DNA of 64,000 nucleotides from contig NZ_JAJFEQ010000007.1 in assembly GCF_020707265.1 (NCBI RefSeq), positions 248,001-312,000 on the forward strand, in the 5' to 3' direction. A model generated the notes under the pieces. It had not been told where the DNA came from and searched no databases. It saw only the letters and a program-made list of their open reading frames with translations. Below are positions 21,403 to 29,736 of the stretch, piece after piece. The position numbers and the translations under genes are program-made. This DNA is from Massilia sp. IC2-477. GTDB taxonomy: Bacteria; Pseudomonadota; Gammaproteobacteria; Burkholderiales; Burkholderiaceae_D. Every line of letters starts with the position of its first letter. Within the stretch, counting starts at the first letter, position 1.

Positions 21403-22299
21403 ATGAAAGCACCCTCTGCAAATCTGCAATCGAAGCTGGGCCTGCCGGACCTGGAGACCATCCTGGCCCTGCACCGGGGCCGCACGCTGGCCGGCGCGGC
21501 CGAGCGCCTGAAGGTCGATGCGTCCACGGTGTTCCGTGCGATCCGGCGCATCGAGAAGGACATCGGCGAGGTGCTGTTCGACCGCGGCCGTCACGGCTAT
21601 GCGGCCACGACACTGGGACGCGCCCTCGCCGCCCACGCCGAGCGCATCGAGAAGCAGCTCGAGGAGGCGCGCGAGACCGCCTTCAACCAGGACACCGAAC
21701 CTTCCGGCCTGCTGCGCATCACGCTCACCGAAACCCTGTTCCACACCGTGCTGCTGCCGATACTGCCGCGTTTCGCCGCTGCCTATCCACGCATCGAGCT
21801 GGAACTGGCGACGACCAATGCGATCGCCAACGTCGGGCAGCGCGAAGCCGACATCGCCATCCGCGTCACCAATGCGCCACCCGAGCACCTGGTCGGCATC
21901 CGGCTCGGCACCATGCGCTCGGCGCTCTGGGGCGGCCGCGATTACCTGGCCGCGCAGGCGCCGGGCCGGCAGGTCGAGGAGATGGACTGGATCGCACTGG
22001 ACGACAGCCTGCCCGAGCACCCGTCCCACATCTGGCGCCGCACCGCCCTGCCCTCGGTGGCGCCGCGCTACAAGGTCGGCAACCTGCTGGCGGTGGCGGG
22101 CGCGGTGGTCAATGGCCTGGGGGTCGGGGTGGTGCCGCTGGCGGTCATGCGCGGGCATCCGCACGCCGTGATGCTGGGCGATCCGCTGCCGGAACTCGAC
22201 ATCGGCCTGTGGGCGCTGGCCCATCCCGACACCCGCTATCTTGGAAGGATGAAAGCGATGTTCGATTTCCTGCGCGCCGAGATCGCGCTGCCGGCATGA
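21403..22299 (+). CDS. LysR-family regulator, divergent from DoxX
   Basis: A 298-residue LTTR with the N-terminal helix-turn-helix PDLETILALHRGRTLAGAAERLKVDASTVFRAIRRIEKDIGEVLFDR and an effector domain of standard size. It is closely similar throughout to the regulator at 24214, including the unusual opening QSKLxLPDLE. Its ATGA overlaps the next gene's start (22296-22299). It probably represses or activates doxX and the downstream YdeI-like gene. Confidence 0.88.
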   Translation: MKAPSANLQSKLGLPDLETILALHRGRTLAGAAERLKVDASTVFRAIRRIEKDIGEVLFDRGRHGYAATTLGRALAAHAERIEKQLEEARETAFNQDTEPSGLLRITLTETLFHTVLLPILPRFAAAYPRIELELATTNAIANVGQREADIAIRVTNAPPEHLVGIRLGTMRSALWGGRDYLAAQAPGRQVEEMDWIALDDSLPEHPSHIWRRTALPSVAPRYKVGNLLAVAGAVVNGLGVGVVPLAVMRGHPHAVMLGDPLPELDIGLWALAHPDTRYLGRMKAMFDFLRAEIALPA

Positions 22300-22865
22300 G
22301 CAAGACCGAACCGAGCTTCTTCGCCGACGCCGGGGCTTTCCGTGCCTGGCTAGAGGCCAATGCGGCGAGTGCAAGCGAGCTGCTGGTGGGCTTTCACAAG
22401 GTCGGCAGCGGCCGGCCCTGCATGAGCTGGTCCGAGTCGGTCGACGAGGCGCTGTGCTTCGGCTGGATCGACGGCGTGCGCAGGCGTATCGACGAGGACA
22501 GCTACTCGATCCGCTTCACGCCACGCAAGCCATCGTCGATCTGGAGCGTCGTGAACATCGCGAAGATGGAGAAGCTGCGCGCGGAAGGGAAAATGACGCC
22601 AGCGGGCGAGGCGGCTTTCGCCCAACGCTCGGAGGCCAGGTCCGGCGTCTATTCGCATGAGCGCCTCGACGTCCCCGAGCTCACGCAGGTGGAGCTGGAG
22701 CGCTTCCGGCAGGAGGGAGCAGCATGGACCTACTTCGAGACCGTCCCGCCGGGCTACCGCAAGACAGTGCTGCACTGGATCACCAATGCGAAGAAGGACG
22801 AGACGCGCGCCGGCCGCCTGGACAAGCTGATCCAGGCCTGCGCGGCCGGCACACGTTTACGCTAG
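22296..22865 (+). CDS. YdeI/OmpD-associated family protein
   Basis: A 189-residue soluble protein with the YdeI pattern: FRAWLEANAASASELLVGFHKVGSGRPCMSWSESVDEALCFGWIDGVRRRIDEDSYSIRFTPRKPSSIWSVVN (quoted in parts: SESVDEALCFGWIDG and SIRFTPRKPSSIWS are the signature). The family is linked to peptide or polymyxin resistance in some enterics but is poorly understood. It overlaps the LysR gene by 4 bases, so it is co-transcribed with it. Its last 9 bases overlap the convergent GST gene. Confidence 0.85.
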   Translation: MSKTEPSFFADAGAFRAWLEANAASASELLVGFHKVGSGRPCMSWSESVDEALCFGWIDGVRRRIDEDSYSIRFTPRKPSSIWSVVNIAKMEKLRAEGKMTPAGEAAFAQRSEARSGVYSHERLDVPELTQVELERFRQEGAAWTYFETVPPGYRKTVLHWITNAKKDETRAGRLDKLIQACAAGTRLR

Positions 22866-23531
22866 CGTCGCTTCGCCTGAAAGGATCTGCGCAAGCACCC
22901 CGCCGCGACGCAGGATGAAGGCGCGCAGGCGCTCCGGATAATCGCCGGCCACCGCACCCGCCACCGAGGGCCGCGCCGCCAGCGCGCGGCGCCAGGCTGC
23001 CACCTTGCGCAACTCAGAGGGCACGCAATGCACCCCGTGCGCGTCGAACAGGTCGAGGTAGCGGAACACCGGGCCGAAGGCCGCGTCGACCAGCGAGAAT
23101 TGCAGGCCGCCGAAATACGGCCCCTCCCCCAGTACCGTTTCCAGGAAGGCGAAGCGCTCGCGCAGCAGGCCGAGCGCAGTGTCGAAAGCCGCCCCGTCCT
23201 GCGCCGAGTACAGGCCGCCGATCGTGTTCAGTACCGAGGACGCAAATTCGACCCAGCCGCGGTGGTGGGCGCGCGCCAGGTCATTTTCCGGGTGCAGGCG
23301 CGGCGCGACGGTGTCGTCGAGGTACTCGCAGATCACGCTCGATTCGAACACCGGCTGCCCGTCCACCAGCAGCACCGGCGTCTTGCCGAGTGGTGACACC
23401 GCGCTGAACCAGGCCGGCTTGTCGGCCAGGTCGATGTCGATCCGTTCGTAGCGCGCGCCTTTCTCCGCGAGCGCGATCACGGCCCGCTGCACGTAGGGGC
23501 ACAGCGGATGGCTGATCAGCTTGAGATCCAT
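22857..23531 (-). CDS. Glutathione S-transferase family protein
   Basis: A 224-residue GST. The thioredoxin-like N-terminal domain starts LKLISHPLCPYVQRAVIALAEKG with a CPYV motif of omega/CDR-like GSTs, then has VPVL-equivalent TPVLLVDG and ESSVICEYLDD for glutathione binding; the all-helical C-terminal domain follows. The Cys of CPYV suggests thioltransferase or dehydroascorbate reductase-like chemistry. The ATG at 23531 shares one base with the TGA of the upstream GST, indicating one operon controlled from the promoter near 24150. Confidence 0.88.
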   Translation of the reverse strand: MDLKLISHPLCPYVQRAVIALAEKGARYERIDIDLADKPAWFSAVSPLGKTPVLLVDGQPVFESSVICEYLDDTVAPRLHPENDLARAHHRGWVEFASSVLNTIGGLYSAQDGAAFDTALGLLRERFAFLETVLGEGPYFGGLQFSLVDAAFGPVFRYLDLFDAHGVHCVPSELRKVAAWRRALAARPSVAGAVAGDYPERLRAFILRRGGVLAQILSGEATLA

Positions 23532-24142
23532 CACGCCGCCTTCAGGCCTTCCGCCGCCAGCGCTGCCTGCACTGCCGGACGCGCCGCCACGCGGGCGCGG
23601 AAGGCGTTCAGCGCAGTCCAGCGATCGAGGCTGATGCCCAGGTACGCCGCCCAGTTGGTGGTGACGTACAGGTAGGCGTCGGCGATCGAATAGCGCTCGC
23701 CCATCAGGTAGTCGTTCTGCGCCAGGTGGCGTTCCAGCACGTCGAAGCGCTTGCCGAGCTGCTCGACGAAGAGAAGCTTCGCTTCCGCCGGCATCTCCGG
23801 CTTGAACAGCGGCGAGAAGCCCTTGTGGATCTCGGAGGTGATGAAGTTCAGCCAGGATTGCAGCTGGTAGCGCGCCAATGTGCCGGCGCCTGGAGCCAGT
23901 TGCGCGCCGGGGGCCTTGTCAGCCAGGAGCTGCAGGATGGCCGGGCCTTCGGTCAGTACCAGGCCCGGTTCGATTTCCAGCGCCGGCACATAGCCGTGCG
24001 GGCTGATGGCCAGGAAGTCCTTGCCCTCGGCGGTGCGTTTGCTGTTGGTGTCGACCTTGTCGAGCGTGAAGTCCAGGCCGGCCTCGCGCAGGACAATATG
24101 GGAAGCCAGCGAGCATGCGCCCGGTGCATAGTACAGTTTCAT
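23531..24142 (-). CDS. Beta-class glutathione S-transferase
   Basis: A 203-residue GST with the bacterial beta-class start MKLYYAPGACSLASHIVLREAGL, where Cys10 is the residue that binds glutathione in this class. GYVPALEIEPG and TEGPAILQLLAD form the rest of the G-site. Size and the C-terminal domain (LMGERYSIADAYLYV) match GstA. It is divergent from the LysR at 24214 and co-transcribed with the second GST, so the pair likely handles an electrophile sensed by that regulator. Confidence 0.93.
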   Translation of the reverse strand: MKLYYAPGACSLASHIVLREAGLDFTLDKVDTNSKRTAEGKDFLAISPHGYVPALEIEPGLVLTEGPAILQLLADKAPGAQLAPGAGTLARYQLQSWLNFITSEIHKGFSPLFKPEMPAEAKLLFVEQLGKRFDVLERHLAQNDYLMGERYSIADAYLYVTTNWAAYLGISLDRWTALNAFRARVAARPAVQAALAAEGLKAA

Positions 24143-24213
24143 GGTGACCTCAATGAATGGTGATTGGGAGCCGCCACTCTAACTATGCGAAACTGCAATT
24201 AAAATAGGCGTCC

Positions 24214-25110
24214 ATGAAACTTCCCTATGCAAAAACGCAATCGAAGCTCGACCTGCCCGATCTCGAGCTGATCCTGGCCCTGCACCGCGGCCGCACGCTG
24301 GCCGGCGCCGCCGAGCGCCTGCAGGTCGATGTCTCGACCGTGTTCCGCTCGATCAAGCGCATCGAGAAGGACCTGGGCGAACTGCTGTTCGAGCGCAGCC
24401 GCCAGGGTTACGCGGCCACGGAACTAGGCATCGCGCTGGCGGGATACGCCGAACGCATCGAGTCCCAGCTCGAACAGGCCAGGGAAGCGGCCCTCGACAC
24501 CGGCACCACGCCGTCTGGAACGCTGCGCATCACCACCACCGACTCGGTGATGCATAGCCTGCTGCTGCCGGCGATGGCGGCCTTCAGCGGACGCTATCCG
24601 CAGATCGAGCTGGAACTGATCGCCTCCAACGCCCTGGCCAACCTGAGCCATCGCGACGCCGACATCGCGATCCGCGCCACGAAGAACCCGCCCGAGCACC
24701 TGGTCGGCGTGCGGCTCGGCCGTCTGGAAGCGGCCGTGTATGCCAGCAAGGCTTACCTGGCCGCGCACCGCCACATCCCGGACTACCGCGACATGGACTG
24801 GATCGCGCTCGACGCCACCCTGCCCGACCATCCTTCGCAGCGCTGGCGCCGCCTGCACCATCCGAAGGTGATTCCCCGCTACCGCATGAACAGCGTGCTG
24901 TCGGTCGCCGGCGCCGTGGTGCACGGCATGGGCGTGGGTGTGGTGCCGCTGGCGCTGTTCAGGGACAACCCCGAGGTCGAGGTCGTGGACGGTCCCATCG
25001 CTGAACTCGAGACCGAGCTGTGGGCGCTGGCCCATCCGGACACCCGCCACCTGCAGCGCATGAAGCTCATGTTCGAGTTCCTGCGTGGGGCGCTCGGCCT
25101 GCCGGACTGA
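24214..25110 (+). CDS. LysR-family regulator, divergent from glutathione transferases
   Basis: A 298-residue LTTR that aligns without gaps over the N-terminus with the regulator at 21403 (LPDLE-ILALHRGRTLAGAAERL, STVFR, RIEKD, GE-LF). It is evidently a paralogue from duplication. It is divergent from gstA across 71 bases that share sequence with the other LysR leader (CACTCTA, ATAAAATA/TTAAAATAGGC, CCATGAAA). It likely controls both GST genes in response to an electrophile. Confidence 0.88.
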   Translation: MKLPYAKTQSKLDLPDLELILALHRGRTLAGAAERLQVDVSTVFRSIKRIEKDLGELLFERSRQGYAATELGIALAGYAERIESQLEQAREAALDTGTTPSGTLRITTTDSVMHSLLLPAMAAFSGRYPQIELELIASNALANLSHRDADIAIRATKNPPEHLVGVRLGRLEAAVYASKAYLAAHRHIPDYRDMDWIALDATLPDHPSQRWRRLHHPKVIPRYRMNSVLSVAGAVVHGMGVGVVPLALFRDNPEVEVVDGPIAELETELWALAHPDTRHLQRMKLMFEFLRGALGLPD

Positions 25111-25122
25111 GTCCGGCCTGGC

Positions 25123-26484
25123 TCATTCCGGCAGCAGCTCGACACCCTCGATCTCGTCGGCCTTGTTGATCACGAAGCGCATGGTGACGGTGTCGTTATC
25201 GAACCGCGTGCGGTACACGTAAAGACGTAGCTCTCCCCTGGTCTTGCGCTCGAGCGGCTCGAGCCCGACCAGCTTGCCGAAGCCCTGCATGTCCTTGGCC
25301 ACCCAGCCCATGAATTCCGGCGTGAGCACGCCTCTGGCGCGCGGCGACAGGCGAGGCGGCTGCACCCCGCGCTCGAAATGGGCAAGGATGTCGCGCGCAC
25401 GCGCCGTTGCTTCGGGCTCGGTATCCGGGATCGGCTGCTGCACCAGGGCCGGGAGGTAATGGCGCGCGACTGCATTGCCGATCTTTTCCACCGGCGCGGA
25501 CGAGGAATTGGCCAGCACGATGACGCTCAAGCGGTCATCCACGAAGCGGCTGATCACGCTGCGGAAGCCCTGCCAGCTGCCGTTGTGCGCGATGCGGCGG
25601 TGACCGTTGAGCGGTGCGAGGTCCCAGCCGAAACCATACGGATGGGTGGCGCCGCCCTTGAGCGTGACGGGCGTCCAGCTCGATTCCTTGACACGCGCAT
25701 TGAGCGGCGCGTCCTGGTACAGCGCCAGGTCCCACAGCGCCAGGTCATGTGCCGTCAGGTACAGGCTCCCGTCGGCGGTGGTGTTCATCGTCGGCGACAC
25801 CCAGGCCTGGTTCTTGAGTTCCCCGTTCTCGACCTCGTAGCCGGCGGCGCGATGCGGCACGATATCGCGTTCGCTGATGACGCGCGCCCCCATCCCGAGC
25901 GGACCGAAGATCCGCTCGCGCAACTGGTCGCCATAGAACTTGCCGCCGACCCTGTTGCAGATATAGCCCAGCAGGTGGTAGCCGGTATTGCTGTATTCCC
26001 AGCGCTCGCCCGGCTGGAAACGCAGGGGCATGCTCGCCGCGATGGCGATCATCTGGGCATCCGTATAGTCTTTGCGCAGGTCCACCTTCTTGCCCGGATC
26101 GCCGACACCCGAGGTATGCGTCAGCAGGTGGCGCACGGTGATGTTCTTCCACGCCTTCGGCGACTTCGGGAGATGGCGCGAGATCGGATCGTCCAGTTTC
26201 AGCTTTCCCTCCTCCACCAGCAGCATGACAAGCGCGGCAGTGAGTTGCTTGCCGATCGAGCCCGACTGGAAAACGGTCGCGGCCGTCACCGGCACGCCGT
26301 GCTCGACATTCGCCAGTCCATACCCCTGCTCGCGCACGACGCGCCCGTCACGCACGACCGCCAGGCTGATTCCCGGGGTATTGGTACGCTTCATTTCCGC
26401 CTGCACCAGCTCGTCGATCGGATCGGCCTGCACCCAGCCGGCGCCAAGGAACAGGGGAACAAAGATAAGGGAAAACAGACGCAT
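25123..26484 (-). CDS. Class C beta-lactamase-like serine hydrolase
   Basis: A 453-residue exported protein; signal peptide MRLFSLIFVPLFLGAGWVQA. Motifs of the serine beta-lactamase/D-peptidase fold are present: FQSGSIGKQ (SxxK nucleophile, about residue 75), WEYSNTGYHLLG (YxN) and IAHNGSWQGF (the HxG in place of KTG). The C-terminal 100 residues form an extra beta domain as in esterase EstB or Pab87-like D-aminopeptidases. It is unlikely to be a true beta-lactamase; a periplasmic esterase or D-peptidase is more likely. It converges with the LysR gene, and 26485-26699 upstream holds no gene. Confidence 0.88.
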   Translation of the reverse strand: MRLFSLIFVPLFLGAGWVQADPIDELVQAEMKRTNTPGISLAVVRDGRVVREQGYGLANVEHGVPVTAATVFQSGSIGKQLTAALVMLLVEEGKLKLDDPISRHLPKSPKAWKNITVRHLLTHTSGVGDPGKKVDLRKDYTDAQMIAIAASMPLRFQPGERWEYSNTGYHLLGYICNRVGGKFYGDQLRERIFGPLGMGARVISERDIVPHRAAGYEVENGELKNQAWVSPTMNTTADGSLYLTAHDLALWDLALYQDAPLNARVKESSWTPVTLKGGATHPYGFGWDLAPLNGHRRIAHNGSWQGFRSVISRFVDDRLSVIVLANSSSAPVEKIGNAVARHYLPALVQQPIPDTEPEATARARDILAHFERGVQPPRLSPRARGVLTPEFMGWVAKDMQGFGKLVGLEPLERKTRGELRLYVYRTRFDNDTVTMRFVINKADEIEGVELLPE

Positions 26485-26659
26485 GGAGTCTCCATAGAGT
26501 TGTTATAAATACATGCTCGACTATAGCATTATTTTTTCTATCAAATGGCAAATCTTCTTCCAATGAATTCCCGGCGAGCGCTGTGATGACGAGTGCTTGC
26601 TCCGTGCGAATGGCCTGTCTCTCGTCACCCTAGCCCGGCGAATTATTGCTGCTGAAACA

Positions 26660-26690
26660 CACAGGGTGTAGACTTCCCCCTCACCCTGTG
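26660..26690 (+). promoter_or_regulatory. Hairpin immediately before the lipoprotein-like gene
   Basis: CACAGGGTG at 26660-26668 and CACCCTGTG at 26682-26690 are exact inverse complements around a 13-base loop, ending 10 bases before the ATG at 26700. The GTGAGG that may act as the ribosome site overlaps the right arm, so the hairpin could hide it. Confidence 0.4.
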
Positions 26691-26699
26691 AGGCTTCCC

Positions 26700-27161
26700 A
26701 TGTCGATACGCGCTGCATTCCGTCCTTCCCTGCCCCTGCTGGCCAGCCTTGCCCTGGCGCTGGCGGGCGCGGGCTGCAAGCGTGCCGAGCGCGAGGAGCC
26801 GAAGCCGGCGCCCGCCGTCGTCAAGGAAGCGCCGGCGCGCACCAAAGAGCAGGCGATGGCCGCCCTGCTGGCGGTGCCGGAACTGAAGGCCTGGTCCGAG
26901 CAGATCGAGAAGCGCTCCAAGGGCAAGGCGCACGGCGCCGTCATCGAGGATGATCCGGCGCCGCGCGAGATCAACGGCAAGAAGTATTATCAGCTCACGT
27001 ATGTGGAGAACCGCGCCGCCGACGTGCGCCGCCGCGAGAGCTTCCTGGTCGCCCAGCAGGGCGACGAAATCCTGGTGGAAGACGCCGAGACCGATACCCT
27101 GATGAGCTTGCAGGAATGGCGCCGCAACATCGAGCGGGTCGAGCTCAAGAGCGCCAACTGA
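26700..27161 (+). CDS. Small putative lipoprotein of unknown function
   Basis: A 153-residue exported protein. Its N-terminus (RPSLPLLASLALALAGAGCKRAE) has a hydrophobic segment ending at Cys, but the residue at -3 is Gly rather than Leu or Val, so the lipobox is imperfect. The mature part is charged, with EQIEKRSKGKAHGAVIEDD and EINGKKYYQLTYVENRAADVRRRESFLV, and looks like a small alpha/beta domain. No named family is recognised. It stands alone between the hydrolase gene and a LysR gene. Confidence 0.65.
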   Translation: MSIRAAFRPSLPLLASLALALAGAGCKRAEREEPKPAPAVVKEAPARTKEQAMAALLAVPELKAWSEQIEKRSKGKAHGAVIEDDPAPREINGKKYYQLTYVENRAADVRRRESFLVAQQGDEILVEDAETDTLMSLQEWRRNIERVELKSAN

Positions 27162-27321
27162 ATCCGGTTACACGAACACGATTGAGCTGCCGCAAACGGC
27201 GCCACCAGGCACCGTCTACCTTGATAGAGCCGCTGGTCGTGGCCGGTGCACGTGCCTCCACACGCATGCCGGCCGACCTTCTCCCTGGACCAGCGGCGCC
27301 TGCCTCCCGGTCGGCTCGGCA

Positions 27322-28230
27322 CTAGGCCGCCTGCGGCTCCCGCGCATCCTGCATGATGTGCTCGACGATGAGGTCGCGCAGCCGCGCCGCGGCCGGCGCA
27401 AGCTGCTCATGTGAACGGTGCAAGGCCAATTCCACACGCGGCAATGCCGGCAAACCATGTTCTTCCGGCGCCAGCAAGACCAGGCTGCGCGGCAGGCCAA
27501 AGCCGGTGCGTACGCCGATGCCCAGGCCCGCGGCCACGGCGGCCCAGACCCCGCTCAGGCTCGGACTCGCATACACGATCCGCCATGGGATGGCTGCCGT
27601 ATCCAGGGCGTCGGTGGCGGCCGAGCGCAAGCGGCATGGGGCTTCAATGCTGACCAGGGACAGCGGGCCGTCCTGCGGCGAGGGCCGGCCCGCAGCCAAC
27701 AGGCTGGCGTCGGCGGGTCCTATCCAATGCAAAGGGTAGCTGCCCAGGATATCCATATGAGGCGTCGGCCCGCGAGTGTGCCAGGCCAGGGCAAGATCGA
27801 GCCTGCCGTCGCGCATGGCGTCGTGCAAGTCGGCGTTCCTGCCGACGGTCACCTCGATCTGCACGCCGCGGTGGCCACGGCTGAATTTTCCGAGCACATC
27901 GGGCAGCAAGTGATCGCTGAAGTCTTCCTGCAGTCCCAGGCGCACCTTTCCTTCCAGCGCGCTGCCGGCCAGCGCCAGCAGCGCTTCATCGTTCATCCTG
28001 AGCATGCGCCGCGCGTAGCCGAGCATGGTTTCACCTGCCGCAGTGAGCACCAGGCCGCGGCCCGACTTCTGCAGCAAGGGCATGCCGGCCTGCTCCTCGA
28101 GCTTCCTGAGCTGGGCGCTGACAGCAGACGCGGAGCGGCCGACCTGGTCGGCTGCGCGTGCAAAGCTGCCCAGGTCGGCGCCGGCGACGAAGGTCCGCAG
28201 CGCGTCCAGATCAAAATTCACCCTGCGCAT
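27322..28230 (-). CDS. LysR-family regulator, divergent from SDR/LysE genes
   Basis: A 302-residue LTTR: the DNA-binding domain (FDLDALRTFVAGADLGSFARAADQVGRSASAVSAQLRKLEEQ) begins close to the N-terminus, and the effector domain is of normal size. The SFARAAD-VGRSASAVSAQ variant is characteristic of a subfamily controlling exporters and dehydrogenases. It is divergent from the SDR gene, with 96 bases between, so the SDR-LysE pair is its probable target. Bases 27162-27321 beyond its end contain no recognised feature. Confidence 0.88.
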   Translation of the reverse strand: MRRVNFDLDALRTFVAGADLGSFARAADQVGRSASAVSAQLRKLEEQAGMPLLQKSGRGLVLTAAGETMLGYARRMLRMNDEALLALAGSALEGKVRLGLQEDFSDHLLPDVLGKFSRGHRGVQIEVTVGRNADLHDAMRDGRLDLALAWHTRGPTPHMDILGSYPLHWIGPADASLLAAGRPSPQDGPLSLVSIEAPCRLRSAATDALDTAAIPWRIVYASPSLSGVWAAVAAGLGIGVRTGFGLPRSLVLLAPEEHGLPALPRVELALHRSHEQLAPAAARLRDLIVEHIMQDAREPQAA

Positions 28231-28326
28231 ATCGTTCGGATTTTCTGAAGTGTTGATCGCAAACTTTGCGATATTCAGCAGTATCTTCCCGAATTACCAT
28301 GCTCGCGTCAACCAGGAGGAAACGTG

Positions 28327-29100
28327 ATGCAACAGGAAAGCCAGGGAGGGGAAGCATCCGCCGCGCTCGCGGGCAGGGTGGCCATCGTCACCGGCGGCGG
28401 CACCGGGATCGGCCGTGCCGTCAGCCGGCTGTTGGCAGCGCAGGGCGCGGCGGTGGCGGTCGTGTATTCGCGCAGCAGCGCCGACGCCGAAGAGACCGTC
28501 GCGCAGCTGCTGGCAAGCGGAGCACGCGCGCTGTCGCTCAAGGCCGATGTGGCCGACGCGCAGGAAGTGGCGCGCATGACGGACGCGGTCGCGCAGCGCT
28601 TCGGGCAGATCGACTATCTCGTGAATAATGCGGGCAGCACGCGGCAGCTGCCCTTCGCCGACCTGGACGCCATCGATGACGCGGCCTGGGACGCGCTGTA
28701 TGCGGTGAACGTCAAGGGCGCCTTCCATTGCGCACGCGCGGCCGCGCCTTTCCTGCGCCGCAGCGCCGACGGCGCGATCGTCAACATCGGCAGTATCGCG
28801 GGCGAGACCGGCTACGGGTCCTCGCTGCCTTATGCCGTGTCCAAGGCTGCCCTGCACGGGCTCACCCGCTCGCTGGCACGCGCGCTGGCGCCGGCCATCC
28901 GCGTCAATTGCCTGGCGCCGGGCGCGGTCGGCACGCGCTGGTGGCAAGGCATGGAAGCGAAGATGCATGCGCTCGCCGGCAACGTGGCGCTGAACCGCGT
29001 CTCCACGCCGGAGGATATCGCCGCCACCGTCCTGATGCTACTTGGCGCACGCTCGATGACGGGACAGGTGGTCCGGGCGGACAACGGACAAAGCCTGTAG
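28327..29100 (+). CDS. Short-chain dehydrogenase/reductase (FabG-like)
   Basis: A 257-residue classical SDR. The Rossmann motif TGGGTGIG (residues about 22-29), NNAGS, the catalytic Ser in NIGSIAG, and YAVSK are all present, so it should be an active NAD(P)H oxidoreductase. AGGAGGA at 28314-28320 is spaced for ATG at 28327 rather than GTG at 28324. The C-terminal half keeps the substrate-loop pattern of FabG/BudC-like enzymes. The substrate is unknown; the exporter gene 8 bases downstream suggests detoxification or efflux of a small polar compound. Confidence 0.92.
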   Translation: MQQESQGGEASAALAGRVAIVTGGGTGIGRAVSRLLAAQGAAVAVVYSRSSADAEETVAQLLASGARALSLKADVADAQEVARMTDAVAQRFGQIDYLVNNAGSTRQLPFADLDAIDDAAWDALYAVNVKGAFHCARAAAPFLRRSADGAIVNIGSIAGETGYGSSLPYAVSKAALHGLTRSLARALAPAIRVNCLAPGAVGTRWWQGMEAKMHALAGNVALNRVSTPEDIAATVLMLLGARSMTGQVVRADNGQSL

Positions 29101-29108
29101 GAGCTGCC

Positions 29109-29726
29109 ATGGATTCCGAGTGCTGGAGCGCCTTCCTGCTGGCCTCCCTCGTCACTGCCTTCACGCCGGGCCAGGCCATCCTGCTCGCGGTCTCGAATAC
29201 GCTGGAACGGGGACGGTCGCACGCACTGGTCAGCTCCAGCGGCAATATCGCCGGCCTGTTCATCGTGGCCGGCGCTGCGGCTGCAGGGCTCGGACTGCTG
29301 ATGCAAGAGCTGCCCTGGACGCTGCAGGCACTCAGGATCGGCGGCGCGCTCTACCTCATCTACCTGGGACTGCAACCGTGGTGGCCGGTGCGGCCAACGC
29401 GGATCGCTTCCGTCCCGCGGACTCCCGCGCCAACCAGGCGCGACCTGTTCATGCAAGGCTTGACGGTCGCGGCGACCAATCCGAAAGGCCTGCTGTTCTT
29501 CGGCGCGCTGTTCCCCCAATTCGTCGGGACCGGCCCTGGCCTGGCCGCGCGCTTCCTGGCGCTGACCCTGAGCTTCGCGGCCTGCACCCTGGTTGCCCAC
29601 GCAGTCTACATCCTGGCCGCTCCCTGGGCCGGCGCGCGCCTGCGGGACCGGGTCAGCCCGGCATCGGGCAGGAAGCTGGCCGGCAGCCTGTTCGTCCTGC
29701 TCGGCCTGGGCCTGCTGCTGGCATGA
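29109..29726 (+). CDS. LysE/RhtB-family exporter
   Basis: A 205-residue membrane protein with six predicted helices. The first helix carries the LysE/RhtB signature (AFTPGQAILLAVSNTLERGRSHAL), and ATNPKGLLFFGALFPQF in the middle is the conserved second motif. Family members export amino acids or homoserine lactones. Translation starts 8 bases after the SDR stop, so they form an operon. It converges with the glucokinase-RpiR gene, leaving a 10-base gap. Confidence 0.92.
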   Translation: MDSECWSAFLLASLVTAFTPGQAILLAVSNTLERGRSHALVSSSGNIAGLFIVAGAAAAGLGLLMQELPWTLQALRIGGALYLIYLGLQPWWPVRPTRIASVPRTPAPTRRDLFMQGLTVAATNPKGLLFFGALFPQFVGTGPGLAARFLALTLSFAACTLVAHAVYILAAPWAGARLRDRVSPASGRKLAGSLFVLLGLGLLLA

Positions 29727-29736
29727 CGGCTTCGGT

